The notes under the pieces: generated by a model
Told to the model about the DNA's origin: nothing
The model's database searches: none
Seen by the model: the letters and a program-made list of their open reading frames with translations, nothing else
Assembly: GCA_945859915.1 (NCBI GenBank)
Contig: CAMAPF010000034.1
Coordinates: 3,750,501-3,814,500, forward strand
DNA: 64,000 nt
DNA from: Cuscuta epithymum
Taxonomy: Eukaryota > Streptophyta > Magnoliopsida > Solanales > Convolvulaceae
Direction: 5' to 3'
Position numbers and translations under genes: made by a program
Shown here: piece after piece, positions 31,466-42,339 of the stretch
Layout of the letters: each line of letters opens with the position of its first letter
How positions within the stretch are numbered: position 1 is the stretch's first letter

Positions 31466-32367
31466 TGATGGATCGTCGGACCACGGGTGGCCGGAATCCA
31501 CCGAGAATGAGAGTAGAAAGGAGAGCAAACTGATCGGAAAGTACAGATCGGAAAAGTCTCAGTGTATAAGTCTCAAGAGTGCAATAGATTAAGCATCCCT
31601 CTCCACAAGTTGGAAGGTGATATTTATACTAAGGAAAAAGGAAATACTTGGAGGCCAAGCCAAAGATGCTAGTCTAATGGGAGAAGGGCACGTGTAAAGC
31701 TATTCTAACAAACTAACGACCCACTTCAATGAGGAGCGGCCACGTGTAAAACTGATTGGAGAGAGAACCTTTGATAGCTGGCTGATTGATTATTCTTCTA
31801 ACAGAATTCCCGCCAGAAGTCCCGTGTGGCTGCACGTGGATAACCTGGAATATTCCTTTTGTGCAGAGAGTAATGTGGCGGTGTCTCCTTACGAGACAAA
31901 TCCTTGCAGATTCTATCTAAGCACATGGCGCCTTATCCTGACCTTGGGGACCACTGAGGTCGATATCTAAGAGCTCAGGCTCGTGTTGAGAGGATCCTCC
32001 CTTTTGTCCTTTGTTCCGGTCCTGGCGATAGTTGACTGCCTGGTGCTTGACCACCGTTGACCAAATGCTTGACTTCCGGAGTCAGACCTGGTACCGACCT
32101 TGGGTGCATTGAGGTCGGGCTCATGACTTGCCGAGTTCGGTTGATTCCTGAGCCTGATATCTTCCCGACCTTGGGGTCGGGGTCGGTCGACCTCGTTACC
32201 CACAGAGTTTGGTTGGTTCCTGAGCTTGGTGTTTTCCCGACCTCGGCGGTCGGGGTCGGGGTCTGTCTCGGATTGTGGACTTAGTATTTTTACGCCTTTG
32301 ACGGACCTTCAATGCTTTCTACCGGCGATTATGATACCCCTGGGGTGTATGGGAATATACTCCATCA
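31466..32367 (-). mobile_element. Solo LTR, family G, with perfect TSD
   Basis: 902 bp from TGATGGA to TCCATCA with perfect 5-bp TSD CCACC (31461-31465, 32368-32372). The TATA box TATAAATA is on the minus strand at 31621-31628, so U3 lies to the right. U3 contains a duplicated block (about 32135-32185 and 32200-32260) with dyads CCCGACCTTGGGGTCGGG and CCCGACCTCGGCGGTCGGG. It is inserted in gag. Confidence 0.9.
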
Positions 32368-32660
32368 CCACCCATGTATCTATAATTTGCGAGGGAAGAT
32401 AGAATAGTCAATCTTTTACTTTGCATGTCTTAAAGGGAAAATTGAAAGGCCCTCAACTTGATGTGTTTTTCGGTAACACCATTCGATTTCATACTTGTGC
32501 AAAATATATGAAATTCCAAAAGGTGCTTGTTTAGATCCTCTCCCCTTAGCCCATGGAACGAAGGAAGGAGATGAATTGACCTCAACTTCAACTCAAATAT
32601 AGCACATTCATCAAGATTGTGGGGAAGGTGATACATAAGGATTGTTGATATAAATTCGGA
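32368..32660 (-). pseudogene. Ty3/gypsy gag fragment, segment 1
   Basis: Minus strand 32433-32636 reads IFELKLRSIHLLPSFHGLRG then EDLNKHLLEFHIFCTSMKSN and GVTEKHIKLRAFQFSL before a stop. This is the gag N-terminal half of Athila/Tat-type elements (FELK ... FxGL..EDP..HL.EF). Segment 2 follows beyond the solo LTR. Confidence 0.88.
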
Positions 32661-33408
32661 GTTGTGAGCTCACTCAAAGTTTGTTGTTCGAATTCACTAG
32701 AGCTTGATGAGGCTTCTTACACGATACTTGAGAATTTATTTTCCATCCTCTCAAAGGCTTGTATAGTTAGTTGTATGGGTTTGTTTGTAGTGCGATATCT
32801 TTAATAGAACATGTTCTTACCATATTCTTACCATATACTCTTATTATTCTTATAATTAAAGCTCAAAAAAGAAAAATGAGTTTTAAGGCAATAATTTTTC
32901 TGTGGACATGGAAGAGCAAAAAAATCTTTGGAGCACTTTCATGCAAGCTAGATACTCTAGTTAGGGGAATTTGAGACTAAAACGTACTGATTCTCTTATA
33001 TTGAAACAAATTTGTAATACTCAACTCCGGACATTGGAGAGGAATTTACCGAGTACATAGATGATTTAGATCAACAAATTAAATTTGGCTTCCAACAGAT
33101 TATGGGAATTTCTCCCTTACCTCAGCCTATAAACAAGCAGAAACAAACACAGTATTCAATTTACCTTGCAGGAAATGCTGGTATCCCAAAGAGAAGTTCA
33201 CCATTCAGGTTTATTGAGCTTTAATTGTATAGTACATGCAATACGAATTTAAATATAATTAGTAACAAATTATATTGTTTTTTTATATAAATATAGATGT
33301 AAAAATATTGATATAAAGTTAAAGATTTTCCTTTATTTTATATTTTACTTTATTTTTATTTTAAATTTACCGAGAAATATAATATTTCCTATTTATATTA
33401 TTTTACAG
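32661..33408. other. No gene
   Basis: AT-rich intergenic sequence without recognisable coding or element ends. Confidence 0.45.
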
Positions 33409-33425
33409 ATGTCTCCATTTTACAT

Positions 33426-34163
33426 CATAACAAGTAAAAGTGGACGTCTCCCTATGGATTAGGGTTGGAGTTTCTCGGTGGCGTTCTTCTTCTTTTCGAT
33501 CGCGAAGGGAAGACGGCATCGGCTCGAGGTGTTTGGTTGGGCTGGCACGGGCCTTGGGACTGGTGCACATCAGATCGTTGAAGGCTTTCGAATGCAGCAG
33601 GGGTCGGGCAGTTTGGATCGCGGTTTCGCTTGGATCATGGCATGCTCGTTTGTGTTACTGGTTTCGGTTGGGGAAATACCATCAGGCGGAGATTCCGGGT
33701 TCACTCGTGCTATAATTGCAGGGGGTAAGAAGGTGTCTTTGGAATTTGTGGTGGTAGAATCGCAAGGAATTTTTCAAGACGAAGGTTTGATGATCCGCCC
33801 CCCTCCTGAGCCACCGCCAAGGATGACGCTTGAAGCAGGGATTCATTTTCGCTGTCAGTTTAGTTTATTTAATTTCGTTTTACTCTTGTTGAGTTTCTTT
33901 GACATGATGATTTCTGTCGTTGTTGCTTTCTGTATTGTCGTTTTCAGTCAGACTCTTACATTAGGTAGGGGTGATGGGGGTTTTGCTCTAGCCACGTTTG
34001 GCTCATTTAGACCCATTATAGGACAAGCGAATCATATTGTTCTATACAGGGTGATTGGTTCTCCAGCTGGTCCGAGGGTCGGTGGCTGGAAGTATTTCCT
34101 TTGTCGTTTGTATCCCTTGCTGAATGTTTTATTATCAATATAAGCCCCCTTGTTACAAAAAAA
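33426..34163 (+). mobile_element. Non-LTR insertion with A-tail and 17-bp TSD, type unresolved
   Basis: 738 bp, ends TTGTTAC plus a 7-A tail, flanked by ATGTCTCCATTTTACAT / ATGTCTCCATTTTATAT (33409-33425, 34164-34180; 16 of 17). This is the mark of target-primed retroposition. The insert is far more GC-rich than its flanks and has an unbroken 221-residue frame (33478-34143) with no domain I recognise. The end (TGTTTTATTATCAATATAA) resembles plant L1 3'UTRs. It is either a truncated LINE or a processed host transcript. Confidence 0.75.
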
Positions 34164-34180
34164 ATGTCTCCATTTTATAT

Positions 34181-34549
34181 TTTCAACTTGTATTTTATTT
34201 TATGCATGAATTTTTCTATTTTCTACTTCTCTCTCAATTTTAACACTTTTTAACTGTTGAGAGGTGAATTGAACAACTCGGTCGAGCTTAGGACTTATTT
34301 GACTTCTTAAATTGCCGCATCGAATATATAGTTAGCATTTATCAAACTATTACTGAAATTTGAATATTTTTATTGAATTTAAAGAGTGAATTGAAATTCT
34401 TTTTATTGCAGAGATCAGATGAGATTGAGCATCCAGGCGAACGCATGCCATATTTGACCCTTGCCAATTTAAAATGAGTAAAGTTACTTAAACTTAAGCA
34501 TCCGGCAAAGCCCACCTCTACCATGTTCCGTCAAAAGGGACATCTATTA
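34181..34549. other. No gene
   Basis: AT-rich spacer between the non-LTR insertion and the MITE at 34550. Nothing recognised. Confidence 0.45.
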
Positions 34550-35221
34550 GAGCATTGCTATGGGTAGTAGTCATTTGGGGATCAAAAAAAAAAAAAATCC
34601 CACTTAATCCCCACTATGGGAGGTCACTAGATTGATCGATCAACATGGAAGCTCACATATGGGATCTGACAAAAAAATTGGAGGAGACATATGATTAACC
34701 AATTAAAAAATGTCATGGGGCTTTTTAATTTAGATGAAGCCACCAACCTTATCAAACATCCCCACATTCTCTAATTTCATTTATTATTGATTAAATTTAA
34801 TTTATTGTAAAAAAATATTACACCAAAAACTTAGATATTTTTTTCTCTATAAATATAGACCAATAAATGATATGTTTAGTCACTTCGAAATTTACCATTT
34901 CTTTCCATCTTGCATTTTATTTTATCTGTTTTAGAATATTTTTTCTTTGAAAATAGATCCAACTCCTTCTCTAACTAGATACAATCTCAACATCAGATTA
35001 TAGTGAGTAAAATGTGAATTTTATATTCCTTTATCAAATTATATAAATTAATAATGGTAGAATATACCAAAAATATGGAGAGAGAATGCACAAATTTTAA
35101 GTGACCTAGGTCAATCATAGTGAGGTGAAAATATGATAGGTTAGAAGGGATTAAGTTTTTTGTGGAAAATGATGTGGAAGAGAGAGGAGGGAATCAATAC
35201 TCATTGGCATTGTGGATGCTC
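34550..35221. mobile_element. PIF/Harbinger-like MITE (TTA TSD)
   Basis: 672 bp; ends GAGCATTGCTATGGG and GGCATTGTGGATGCTC give a short TIR, and TTA occurs on both sides (34547-34549, 35222-35224). Interior AT-rich and non-coding. A 3-bp TTA TSD is usual for PIF/Harbinger; the superfamily is inference. Confidence 0.65.
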
Positions 35222-35257
35222 TTACGGTATTACCTAATGAATATAGGGTGAGATTAA

Positions 35258-35544
35258 GACAAAAGAGGCAAATAAGCCCTCAAACTATTTGAACATTTGC
35301 AATCAGGTCCCTGAACCGGAAGACTTGCAAATACACATCTCAACTCATTGAAAATCAAACAATCAGTCCTCTTTTACATGCTGGTGCAGGTAAGAAGATG
35401 AGAAATTACCGGCACCAGCAGGTAAAAAAAAAAGATTTCATTACTTAATTTTCAATGAGTTGAGGGTGTATTTGCAAGTCTTCCATTTCAAAGACCTGAT
35501 TGCAAATGTTCAAATAGTTCAAGGGCTTATCTGCCCCTTTTCTC
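35258..35544. mobile_element. MULE-type foldback MITE
   Basis: 287 bp, arms of about 100 bp (CAAACTATTTGAACATTTGC and complement near 35500-35520). TSD GTGAGATTAA at 35248-35257 and 35545-35554, perfect over 10 bp. Confidence 0.92.
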
Positions 35545-35557
35545 GTGAGATTAAAGA

Positions 35558-35632
35558 TGTTATTATTATCATTATTATTATTATTGAGCCAAAAATTATT
35601 ATTATTATTATTATTATAATTATAAAGAACAA
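35558..35632. repeat. (ATT)n microsatellite
   Basis: Two ATT runs split by GAGCCAAAA, directly after the MITE TSD. Polyasparagine/polyisoleucine frames across it are artefacts. Confidence 0.9.
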
Positions 35633-35639
35633 TAAAAGT

Positions 35640-37225
35640 GAATAAGATATTACGATCGAGTTGGGCATGTGCAATATCGTGGTAGGGTGGAGCTGCACGT
35701 GAAAATGTAAGCACATGTGGGGCGGCCGTTGCTTGTTACACTGATTTTTTTGGCGTTATTATGATTTAATGATTTATGATACAGCTATCATTCCATGCTT
35801 TGCTTACCATTTTTCCTCTAAATTCATATGCCTTCATTTATCGTATACCCCGTCCTGTCACGATATAAATCTTCATAGTTTGGCTTACCTTATTTTTGGA
35901 TCAGCATTAGTATTTTTTCTAAATATGAGTAGTTAATTACATCCCTAAAAAATACACTCAATTATACGAGTAATATTAATACAGTAATTATAATATTGAA
36001 TAATGCCAAAATAGATACTCCGTAATATCCTTTTGATGGTAATAATTTACTCATTTTTAAAAATAGAAGCAAAAAAAGTTTTGAAATTTAAAAACAGAAC
36101 TAGTCAATGTTGTAGTCAATGTTGCTAAATAGTTGTAGTAATAAACATTCAACGTGACAGTATTTATTATCGATCATGGCAATATTTCTCGATCATGGTT
36201 CATGACAGTAGTTTTCAATCATGAAAGTAACGACTCATATTCCGGGAAGAAAATATATTACTCTTATGTTAGAATTCCAAAAATCGTTTAATATAAATTT
36301 CCTTTTGGCATTTCATATGTAATATCAGTTTTACTTCTATTTCGAAAATTTCTATATTTATACATACGTGACCATTACCATACTTTTATATTATTTGTAC
36401 ACCACATTCTAGACATGATTAATCTACGTCCATTAAATAAAAAAATTAATGCATTCTCATGTGTCTCACACATAAATGGTTTTATTCTACGGAGTATGAG
36501 AAATGAGAACAAAAACTTTGCCTGAACAGTTTTTTTCACAAAAAGTAACATAGGACAAGCTTTTCTTGCATTTTAAACTAATTAGAGGTTAATGTAAAAT
36601 GTCGGATTCATATATACCTCAAACGGATTTTAAGGGGTCGAAGGTTGCGATGATTTTGGAAGAAGAAACATATTTGGTAGATCCTATGGGGTGCAACCAG
36701 CTGGCATGCCCCCACCCCCATGAAATTGATAGGTTCGAAGGCTTATCCTAAGAGTTGAAAAATCAAAATTACTTTACTTTAAAAACTTATCTTATCTTGT
36801 GAAGAACTGGGCGACAAATATAATTAATTGATAGACTGGAATCGGAGTCAATTGCAAGCAGGACAAACCATGTAAATTCAAATTATTTTTAGATACATCA
36901 TGTGATGAAATCTCATATAAAGGCTGCAAAGATCGGGATTCGGGACCGGCCATGTGAAGAAAAGCCATGCTCACTTCTCTTATCCATGTATTTTTTCCTG
37001 TTATTGGTTCCATCAATTGTCAACTTTCTCAAATTAATTCTAATCTCGGAAAAAACTCACCTTTAATTGAGTGTCTTCTCAATATAAGTATATACTCCAA
37101 GTAAATTGTCGGGATAATTGTCATGGTTATAAATATTCTCATATTCCAAGTAGATTAAAAAAACTAATTCAATGGCTAAATGGCTTGATGTGAGATTAAG
37201 CTAAATGATGACCGTTCAAGCAAAC
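35640..37225. other. No gene
   Basis: About 1.6 kb of AT-rich DNA. Two TACGGAGTA nonamers (36016, 36488). No domain, no element with paired ends. Confidence 0.45.
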
Positions 37226-37240
37226 ATGGGATTGGAAAAC

Positions 37241-37423
37241 TTGATGGAAGATTTACCGCGGAGGTACCTCAGTTGGTCGTGTGGAGGTTATAGTTCCTCA
37301 TGCTGAACTAGTTTTCTGGTGCACACGAATATAAAGTTTATCACCATTGGACATACTGAGCTACCGTAACTTATTCATCTATGATTCTGTCGGGTCAGGC
37401 GGACGATTCCATCTTTTGGAAGA
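37241..37423 (+). mobile_element. tRNA-derived SINE, family S2, copy 1
   Basis: 183 bp with TSD ATGGGATTGGAAAAC / ATGGGATTGGAAGAC (37226-37240, 37424-37438). The head contains TACCTCAGTTGG, like a Pol III A box. The body shares TATCACCATTGGA and GTCGGGTCAGG-style words with the copy at 39047. Confidence 0.65.
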
Positions 37424-37438
37424 ATGGGATTGGAAGAC

Positions 37439-38106
37439 ATGAGACTTCAACTTAAAATCCCCAATAAGTGAAGACTTCAAGTCTAGAGTGCAATTTACTT
37501 CGACTTTGAAGTTTGCACTTGTCCTCTATTGTTTTTTTTTTTAAGATTTTCTATATTTATATATGTGTGTATCAGTCTCTTTTTCCCTTAATTTGGAGAT
37601 TATGTTAGTACTATATACATCATGTTTTTAAATAACTAATCGAATTCTTTTATATGAATGCATATTTTATTTCTTAATGAGCTAATTAAATCAACAGTTG
37701 TCAACACCAACTAATTACACATACCCGAACAATGCAATGCCAAAAATGACAATTTACATTGGTTGAAAATTCCTTTAATCCATTTACTTGTCTTCCGCAG
37801 AAACACTCTTACGTAGTACTTGCATAGAAGCTCTTAGAAAAATTACGTGGTAGGGGAGAACAAAAAAATCGAAACATGGTCGACAAAACCAAAATTGAAC
37901 GACAAAAATGAATTCGAATGAAATCAAAACGACTAATCTATCAAAAGTTCGGTTTGCAATATATGCTTTTGAGTTAAAAACCCGAACGAGTTGAAACCGG
38001 TGGACAAAAACCGAGAAAAATGTACAAAAACCTTATCTAAACCGAACCGATAAGAATGATAAACCTGAAACCGGTGAAACTGAACTGACGAACACCTCTC
38101 TATGTA
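37439..38106. other. No gene
   Basis: AT-rich; 37900-38095 is rich in repeated AAACCGA/GAAACCGG words, suggesting a decayed low-complexity repeat. Confidence 0.4.
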
Positions 38107-38295
38107 CTACCTCAGTCTTATATTAATCTTCCAAATAGATTTTACATGTAGATTAAGAATGTGGAAATTATGCAATTGAGAGTTGTGTAAGGGAGAGAAA
38201 AATGAATCGTGAACCTTTGCCATAAATGGAAATTGAAGATAATGTTAAGACAGATCAATATAGAAAGAATGAAGATAATTTTGGGACAACGGGAG
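38107..38295. mobile_element. Stowaway-like MITE, diverged
   Basis: Ends CTACCTCAGTC and GGGACAACGGGAG, TA on both sides (38105-38106, 38296-38297). AT-rich core without coding. Confidence 0.6.
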
Positions 38296-39037
38296 TACTC
38301 CGTATTATTTTGGTTATATGTTCATTTAATCTTTTACTGATCATTCAGTAACACTGAAATAGACTACAGTAGTTGGATCAGTTAAAATTGGTGAAATTCA
38401 ATCTGAAGTAGCTAAATCCACTGAATTATGAAAATATATATATTTAAAATATAATCTGTAATAAAATAATGAAAAAACGAATATCAAAAGTGGTTAAAAT
38501 ATTAGTCTTATGCAAAGTCAACTCAACAAAAAATAACTTCAATCATACTTGTTTGGGATACTTGTTTTAACCATTAATAATGTCCATTTGAAAACAATTA
38601 TTGGATGATGATGACAGAATGATGAAACGAATTTGGCTCGTAAATGGCCCCTTTTATTAATTCCTGGTTTCCTTAGATTTGAAGGTCATCTATCTATGTC
38701 AAGATCGGCTTAGGTCAATCATTCGAAGGTATCGACTGAGAAATTCCATAATGCAACTCGGTATTCAAAGAATTATCCATAGTTTCTACTTTCTAGAGCT
38801 CTTTTCTTTTAAGGCTAATGGAAAAGCTGTTGTTGTATTTATGAAGAGCTCTTTTCTATTCAAAAGTTACATATGTAATAAACAATTGACTGACAAATAC
38901 GATAAATCAAAAATATGGGTTATCAATAGGGTCTTAGTTGGTTCGGATTGAGACATCAATTTTAGAATGATAACTGCTACGGAGTATTATTTGAAGTATT
39001 CTCTCCTACAAGACTGCATTATACTTCGTATGTAACT
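38296..39037. other. No gene; MITE fragment
   Basis: 38330-38590 resembles the MITE family at 48057 in composition but lacks defined ends. TACGGAGTA at 38978. A 90-residue frame at 38679-38951 has no recognisable domain. Confidence 0.4.
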
Positions 39038-39046
39038 AGTCAATTG

Positions 39047-39267
39047 CTTGGATGAGTAGCTCAATTGGTCCAACGGTGAGAAGTTTGGTGAAATAATCAA
39101 GGATCTAAATTTAGGCTGGACCTCTGGTGTGAACATGTATAAGTCTATCACGGTATCACCGTTGGACTGGCTTAGACATTATGATTTAGAATCTCTCATA
39201 TGCTCTATTGGGTCAGGACTTGGGGCCCTTGAGATATAGGATTCAACCTTCTTGGAGGAATATAACA
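39047..39267 (+). mobile_element. tRNA-derived SINE, family S2, copy 2
   Basis: 221 bp with TSD AGTCAATTG (39038-39046, 39268-39276). The head GATGAGTAGCTCAATTGG matches the Pol III A-box consensus TRGYNNANNNG well; a degenerate B box may lie near GGATCTAAATTTAGG. Body words TATCACCGTTGGA and TATTGGGTCAGG are shared with copy 1. Confidence 0.7.
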
Positions 39268-39276
39268 AGTCAATTG

Positions 39277-40083
39277 ACTCGTGCGTTGCGGCTAATAAAG
39301 TTAATAATGAGTTTGGTAAATCTTGTCTTGAGCTTATAAGCCATTTTTCATTGAATATGTAAAATTTGATTTCGGACACTGAATGACGTAAAAATTAAAA
39401 TAAGTAAGATTGAAACTATGATTAAATAAAACGAGATAAAGTTACTTTTCTGACTGATTGATCAAAATTGCTGGAGAAGATCATTTTAACTATTTTCATA
39501 TAATTCAGGAGATTCAACCACTTAATCAATATTTCAGTTCTGCCAATTTCAGTGTTATAAATTGAGCTCTAGTGCAATTTTTAAAAACAATTCATTTCAT
39601 GAGTAATGTCAATAAACACACTTATTGTATAAAAGTTAAAAATGATATAAAATTGTAGTGGAAGTACATACTTAGTATTTCGTCTGTCCCGTTAAGATTT
39701 CTATCTTTCCTTTCGGTCTGTTCCACTGAAATTATCTTGTACAATATTTGATAAATTTGTTTGGCTCTAAAGCATTCTTACTTTATCAATTCAATATCAA
39801 CCACATAAACTCATTTTTCTCAATAATTGAATGGAGCTTCTTCTTTTATCCCAATGTTAGCCGAGCAGAGGTAGTATAGGACAATTTTTAGAGATATATT
39901 TATTACGGAGTAATATATAATCATCAAGTAAACATTCTTTCATACTTGTAGTAAATGTCGTATATTAAATTATATTTATGACATTTTTAAATTTTCTTAC
40001 AAATTTAAAATTAAATGACAATGGTTTATAAATAATTAGTTGCTGAATAAGTCCGTATATACTTCATAATCCGTATATATTTA
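39277..40083. mobile_element. MITE debris: GTTTGGTAAA-type element and a diverged Stowaway (39678-39874)
   Basis: 39310-39590 begins GTTTGGTAAA and shares GTTACTTTTCTG and CATTTTAACTATTTTCATAT with the elements at about 27850 and 48060. 39678-39874 has ends TTTCGTCTGTCCCG and GAGCAGAGGTAG with TA on both sides, a decayed Stowaway. Confidence 0.5.
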
Positions 40084-40223
40084 GGATGTTTTCAATTGGA
40101 CTGGTCTGGTGTGGACTGTTCTAGTCTATTTAAATCTAGTCTGATTTGAACTAGTTTAGTTTGATATATTGAACTGTGGTCTAGTTTGGTGTTGAACAGG
40201 AAACCATTGGAATGAAAACATCC
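40084..40223. mobile_element. GGATGTTTT MITE, relative of 14520-14726
   Basis: 140 bp; ends GGATGTTTTCAATTGGACTG and CCATTGGAATGAAAACATCC form a TIR. The interior has CTGGTCTGGTG and CTAGTCT words, a decayed form of the pentanucleotide block in the 14520 copy. Confidence 0.7.
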
Positions 40224-40962
40224 TTGGTATAACATGGACCATAGTAAAGTATTTGTTTATTCTCTTTTTGGTAAAAATGTTAGTTCAATATATCAACTAG
40301 GTTATGATTGTATAGAGTATATCAAGTATCAACAATCTTTCCCGATGTATCCAAAAATAGAGTATATCCACTTTACAATAGACTTCACAAACTCCGCACA
40401 AAGTATTGTCATTATACACATTGCATTGTCGTGATAAATATACAAAACTTAACCACAATTCTCCATCTTACTTTGTATGGTTTTCTATAATTTGGTATGT
40501 GACCTTTATCCTTACAACGTGAACTAGAGCGCCACATGATTTTTATTAAAGACGTTCTTATACTTTTTTAATAATATGAAATTAAAGTAGCATAATAAGT
40601 TATAATGTTGAATTTATTTTGATATCAAGATGAGCCGATGAGGAAGTATATTTATGCTGTTAATGCATAAACACATAAAATTGTGTACATAAGTCAACAA
40701 AAGGAAGTAGAGGCAACAAAAAAAATAACCTACCAATGCCATTCATTTGTTTACCTCAAACCATTCAAAGAAAAAAGGAAGGGGAAAGAGGTAGTGGCTA
40801 TCAGGAGGTCTATAGATAAAAATGAAAAGAAAAATACACCAAAATGAAGAAACCAATTGCTTATTAAAAAATGTAAAAGTAAAACTTGGTCATACAGAGT
40901 ATATACATATATATAAATGAAACATAAAGAAAATGATAATACACAGCTCAGCAAGCATTGGC
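40224..40962. other. 3' flank of bHLH gene; no other gene
   Basis: AT-rich. Contains the 3'UTR of the minus-strand bHLH gene. The short frames here have no recognisable domains. Confidence 0.5.
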
Positions 40963-41592
40963 TTATGACTGTTCTGAGCCGAGCCGGTTGGGATTAGGCT
41001 GTAAAGTTCCCACTCCGACGCTGTTGAGAAGCTCCGTGATGGCGCTCATAGCTCTAACTTGCATCTCCAGAGCTGCAATGTAATCTGTAGCTTCTTCTAG
41101 GAGATTCGGAAACGGCAGTTTCCGGCAACCAGGAACTAACCGGCCGAGAACGCGCACCTTCCTTTGAAGCGGCGGCAACCTCTTCGTAGCCGCCGGCTTC
41201 TTCGACCGGATATCGCCGGCGCCTACCACCCTGGCTTTCTTATGCTTTTTATTGCTGATCTGTCTTAGTCTCAAACTGAGCCTTCCCGTGAGAATCGATC
41301 TGCTCCACCGCGTCCTTCCCTTGGCGGCGACAGCTAGGACTCTATAAGCAGTCTCCCGAATAGCACGGCCGGCGACCGCGGGAGACGGAGTCTCAGTTCT
41401 CCGCCGGACATGACGGAGAGCATCCAGAAGCTTCGAGGAGTAGATCTGTTGCGCAGCCTGGCTCTTCCACCTGAGTCCATCGACGCAGGCAGGCTGCGTC
41501 TGATCCCGATCAGAATCCCCGATTTTCCTCCGCTTTTTCCGCGATTGGTTTGCGTTGACATTAGGATTTGCTATGGAAGATGATGATTCCAT
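40963..41592 (-). CDS. Atypical bHLH transcription regulator (AIF/bHLH147-150 type)
   Basis: Single-exon frame of 209 residues, ATG at 41590-41592, TAA at 40963-40965. Order: a Ser-rich start; a basic cluster SRKKRRK (about 17-23), a likely nuclear signal; the conserved RWKSQAAQQIYSSKLLDALR segment; a basic region AYRVLAVAAKGRTRWSRSIL; and the HLH at about 144-182 (VLGRLVPGCRKLPFPNLLEE then ATDYIAALEMQVRAM). The helix 1 region lacks the Glu and spacing for E-box contact, as in this non-DNA-binding class. Family members (AIF1-4, RITF1/bHLH148) act in the nucleus by pairing with other HLH proteins in brassinosteroid and growth control; a role here is by homology. GC-rich in AT-rich surroundings. 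I cannot say which of the four Arabidopsis paralogs it equals. Confidence 0.93.
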   Translation of the reverse strand: MESSSSIANPNVNANQSRKKRRKIGDSDRDQTQPACVDGLRWKSQAAQQIYSSKLLDALRHVRRRTETPSPAVAGRAIRETAYRVLAVAAKGRTRWSRSILTGRLSLRLRQISNKKHKKARVVGAGDIRSKKPAATKRLPPLQRKVRVLGRLVPGCRKLPFPNLLEEATDYIAALEMQVRAMSAITELLNSVGVGTLQPNPNRLGSEQS

Positions 41593-41680
41593 CGTATCAA
41601 TCAGCGAAGTTCCTCGGAGACGGAACGAACTCTTCTATTATCGCGGTATTGCAGACCGGAAATTGGAGATTCAAATGCAA

Positions 41681-41919
41681 CTGAAAATCAAAAATCAAAA
41701 GATTGAACAGAACGTGTTAGATTAGATTCTTCGCAGCCTTTTCCTTTTCCACGCATGATACTCTGTAAAAAAAAAATTACAACTAACGCCTATACGAAAT
41801 CAATAATCAATACTCCGTGATAATCTATTCAAATTCATTACACTCATTCAATGATTCAAATTCCTTAAGCATTGTGATATCACGGATTGAAAAGTGCGGT
41901 AAGCGACAAGCGGAAATAC
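41681..41919 (-). other. Probable 5'UTR intron of the bHLH gene
   Basis: Minus strand donor ACAAG|GTATTT (41919) and acceptor TTTTGATTTTCAG|TTGC (41681) bound 239 bp of AT-rich sequence. GC-richer leader continues upstream to about 42260. Donor and acceptor strength support it; transcript evidence is needed to be sure. Confidence 0.55.
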
Positions 41920-42284
41920 CTTGTCAGTAGCGGCGGAGGCGGCGGCAGCAGAGGTGGCGGCTATGCCGGGAAGGGCGGGGGCGAATTGAGATGAAGGAAG
42001 GCGATAAGTGAGGAGAGAGATGGAGAGGCGTGATTTTTGTAGAGCAGAAAAGGGGGGAGGAGAGAAGAAGGGGGCAACCGTCCCACGCGTCCACCTTTTA
42101 TTGCCTGTCCTTTTTGCCCCAATTTTCGTGCTTTTATGTTTGTTCCTCTTGTTTCCACCCCTCTATTTCCGTATATTGAATATCTCGCCACTGTTCGAAA
42201 TAATGGTGGGTGGAGTTTAGTAAGGGTGACACGGTGGAGGTGGGGGCTACCACTTGCGTGATCTTCAGAAGAGGCGCACATGGA

Positions 42285-42292
42285 GCACTTTT
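42285..42292 (-). promoter_or_regulatory. Possible TATA-like element of the bHLH gene
   Basis: GGATTTAAAAAG on the minus strand at about 42283-42296 is the only AT-rich TATA-like stretch at the edge of the GC-rich leader. Weak call. Confidence 0.25.
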
Positions 42293-42339
42293 TAAATCCC
42301 CAATACAGGGGAGCCTCTTCATATCCCAGCATAAACAAT

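Noticed and set aside
35445..35716. Polyasparagine and polyisoleucine frames
   Set aside because: Translation of the (ATT)n microsatellite.
38679..38951. 90-residue plus-strand frame considered as a small gene
   Set aside because: No domain, no promoter or splice context, AT-rich codon use typical of chance frames.
41961..42338. 125-residue minus-strand frame upstream of the bHLH gene, and an Ala-rich reading (SQFAPALPGIAATSAAAA)
   Set aside because: Lies in the GC-rich leader/promoter with no start context; best read as 5'UTR ending at a splice donor.
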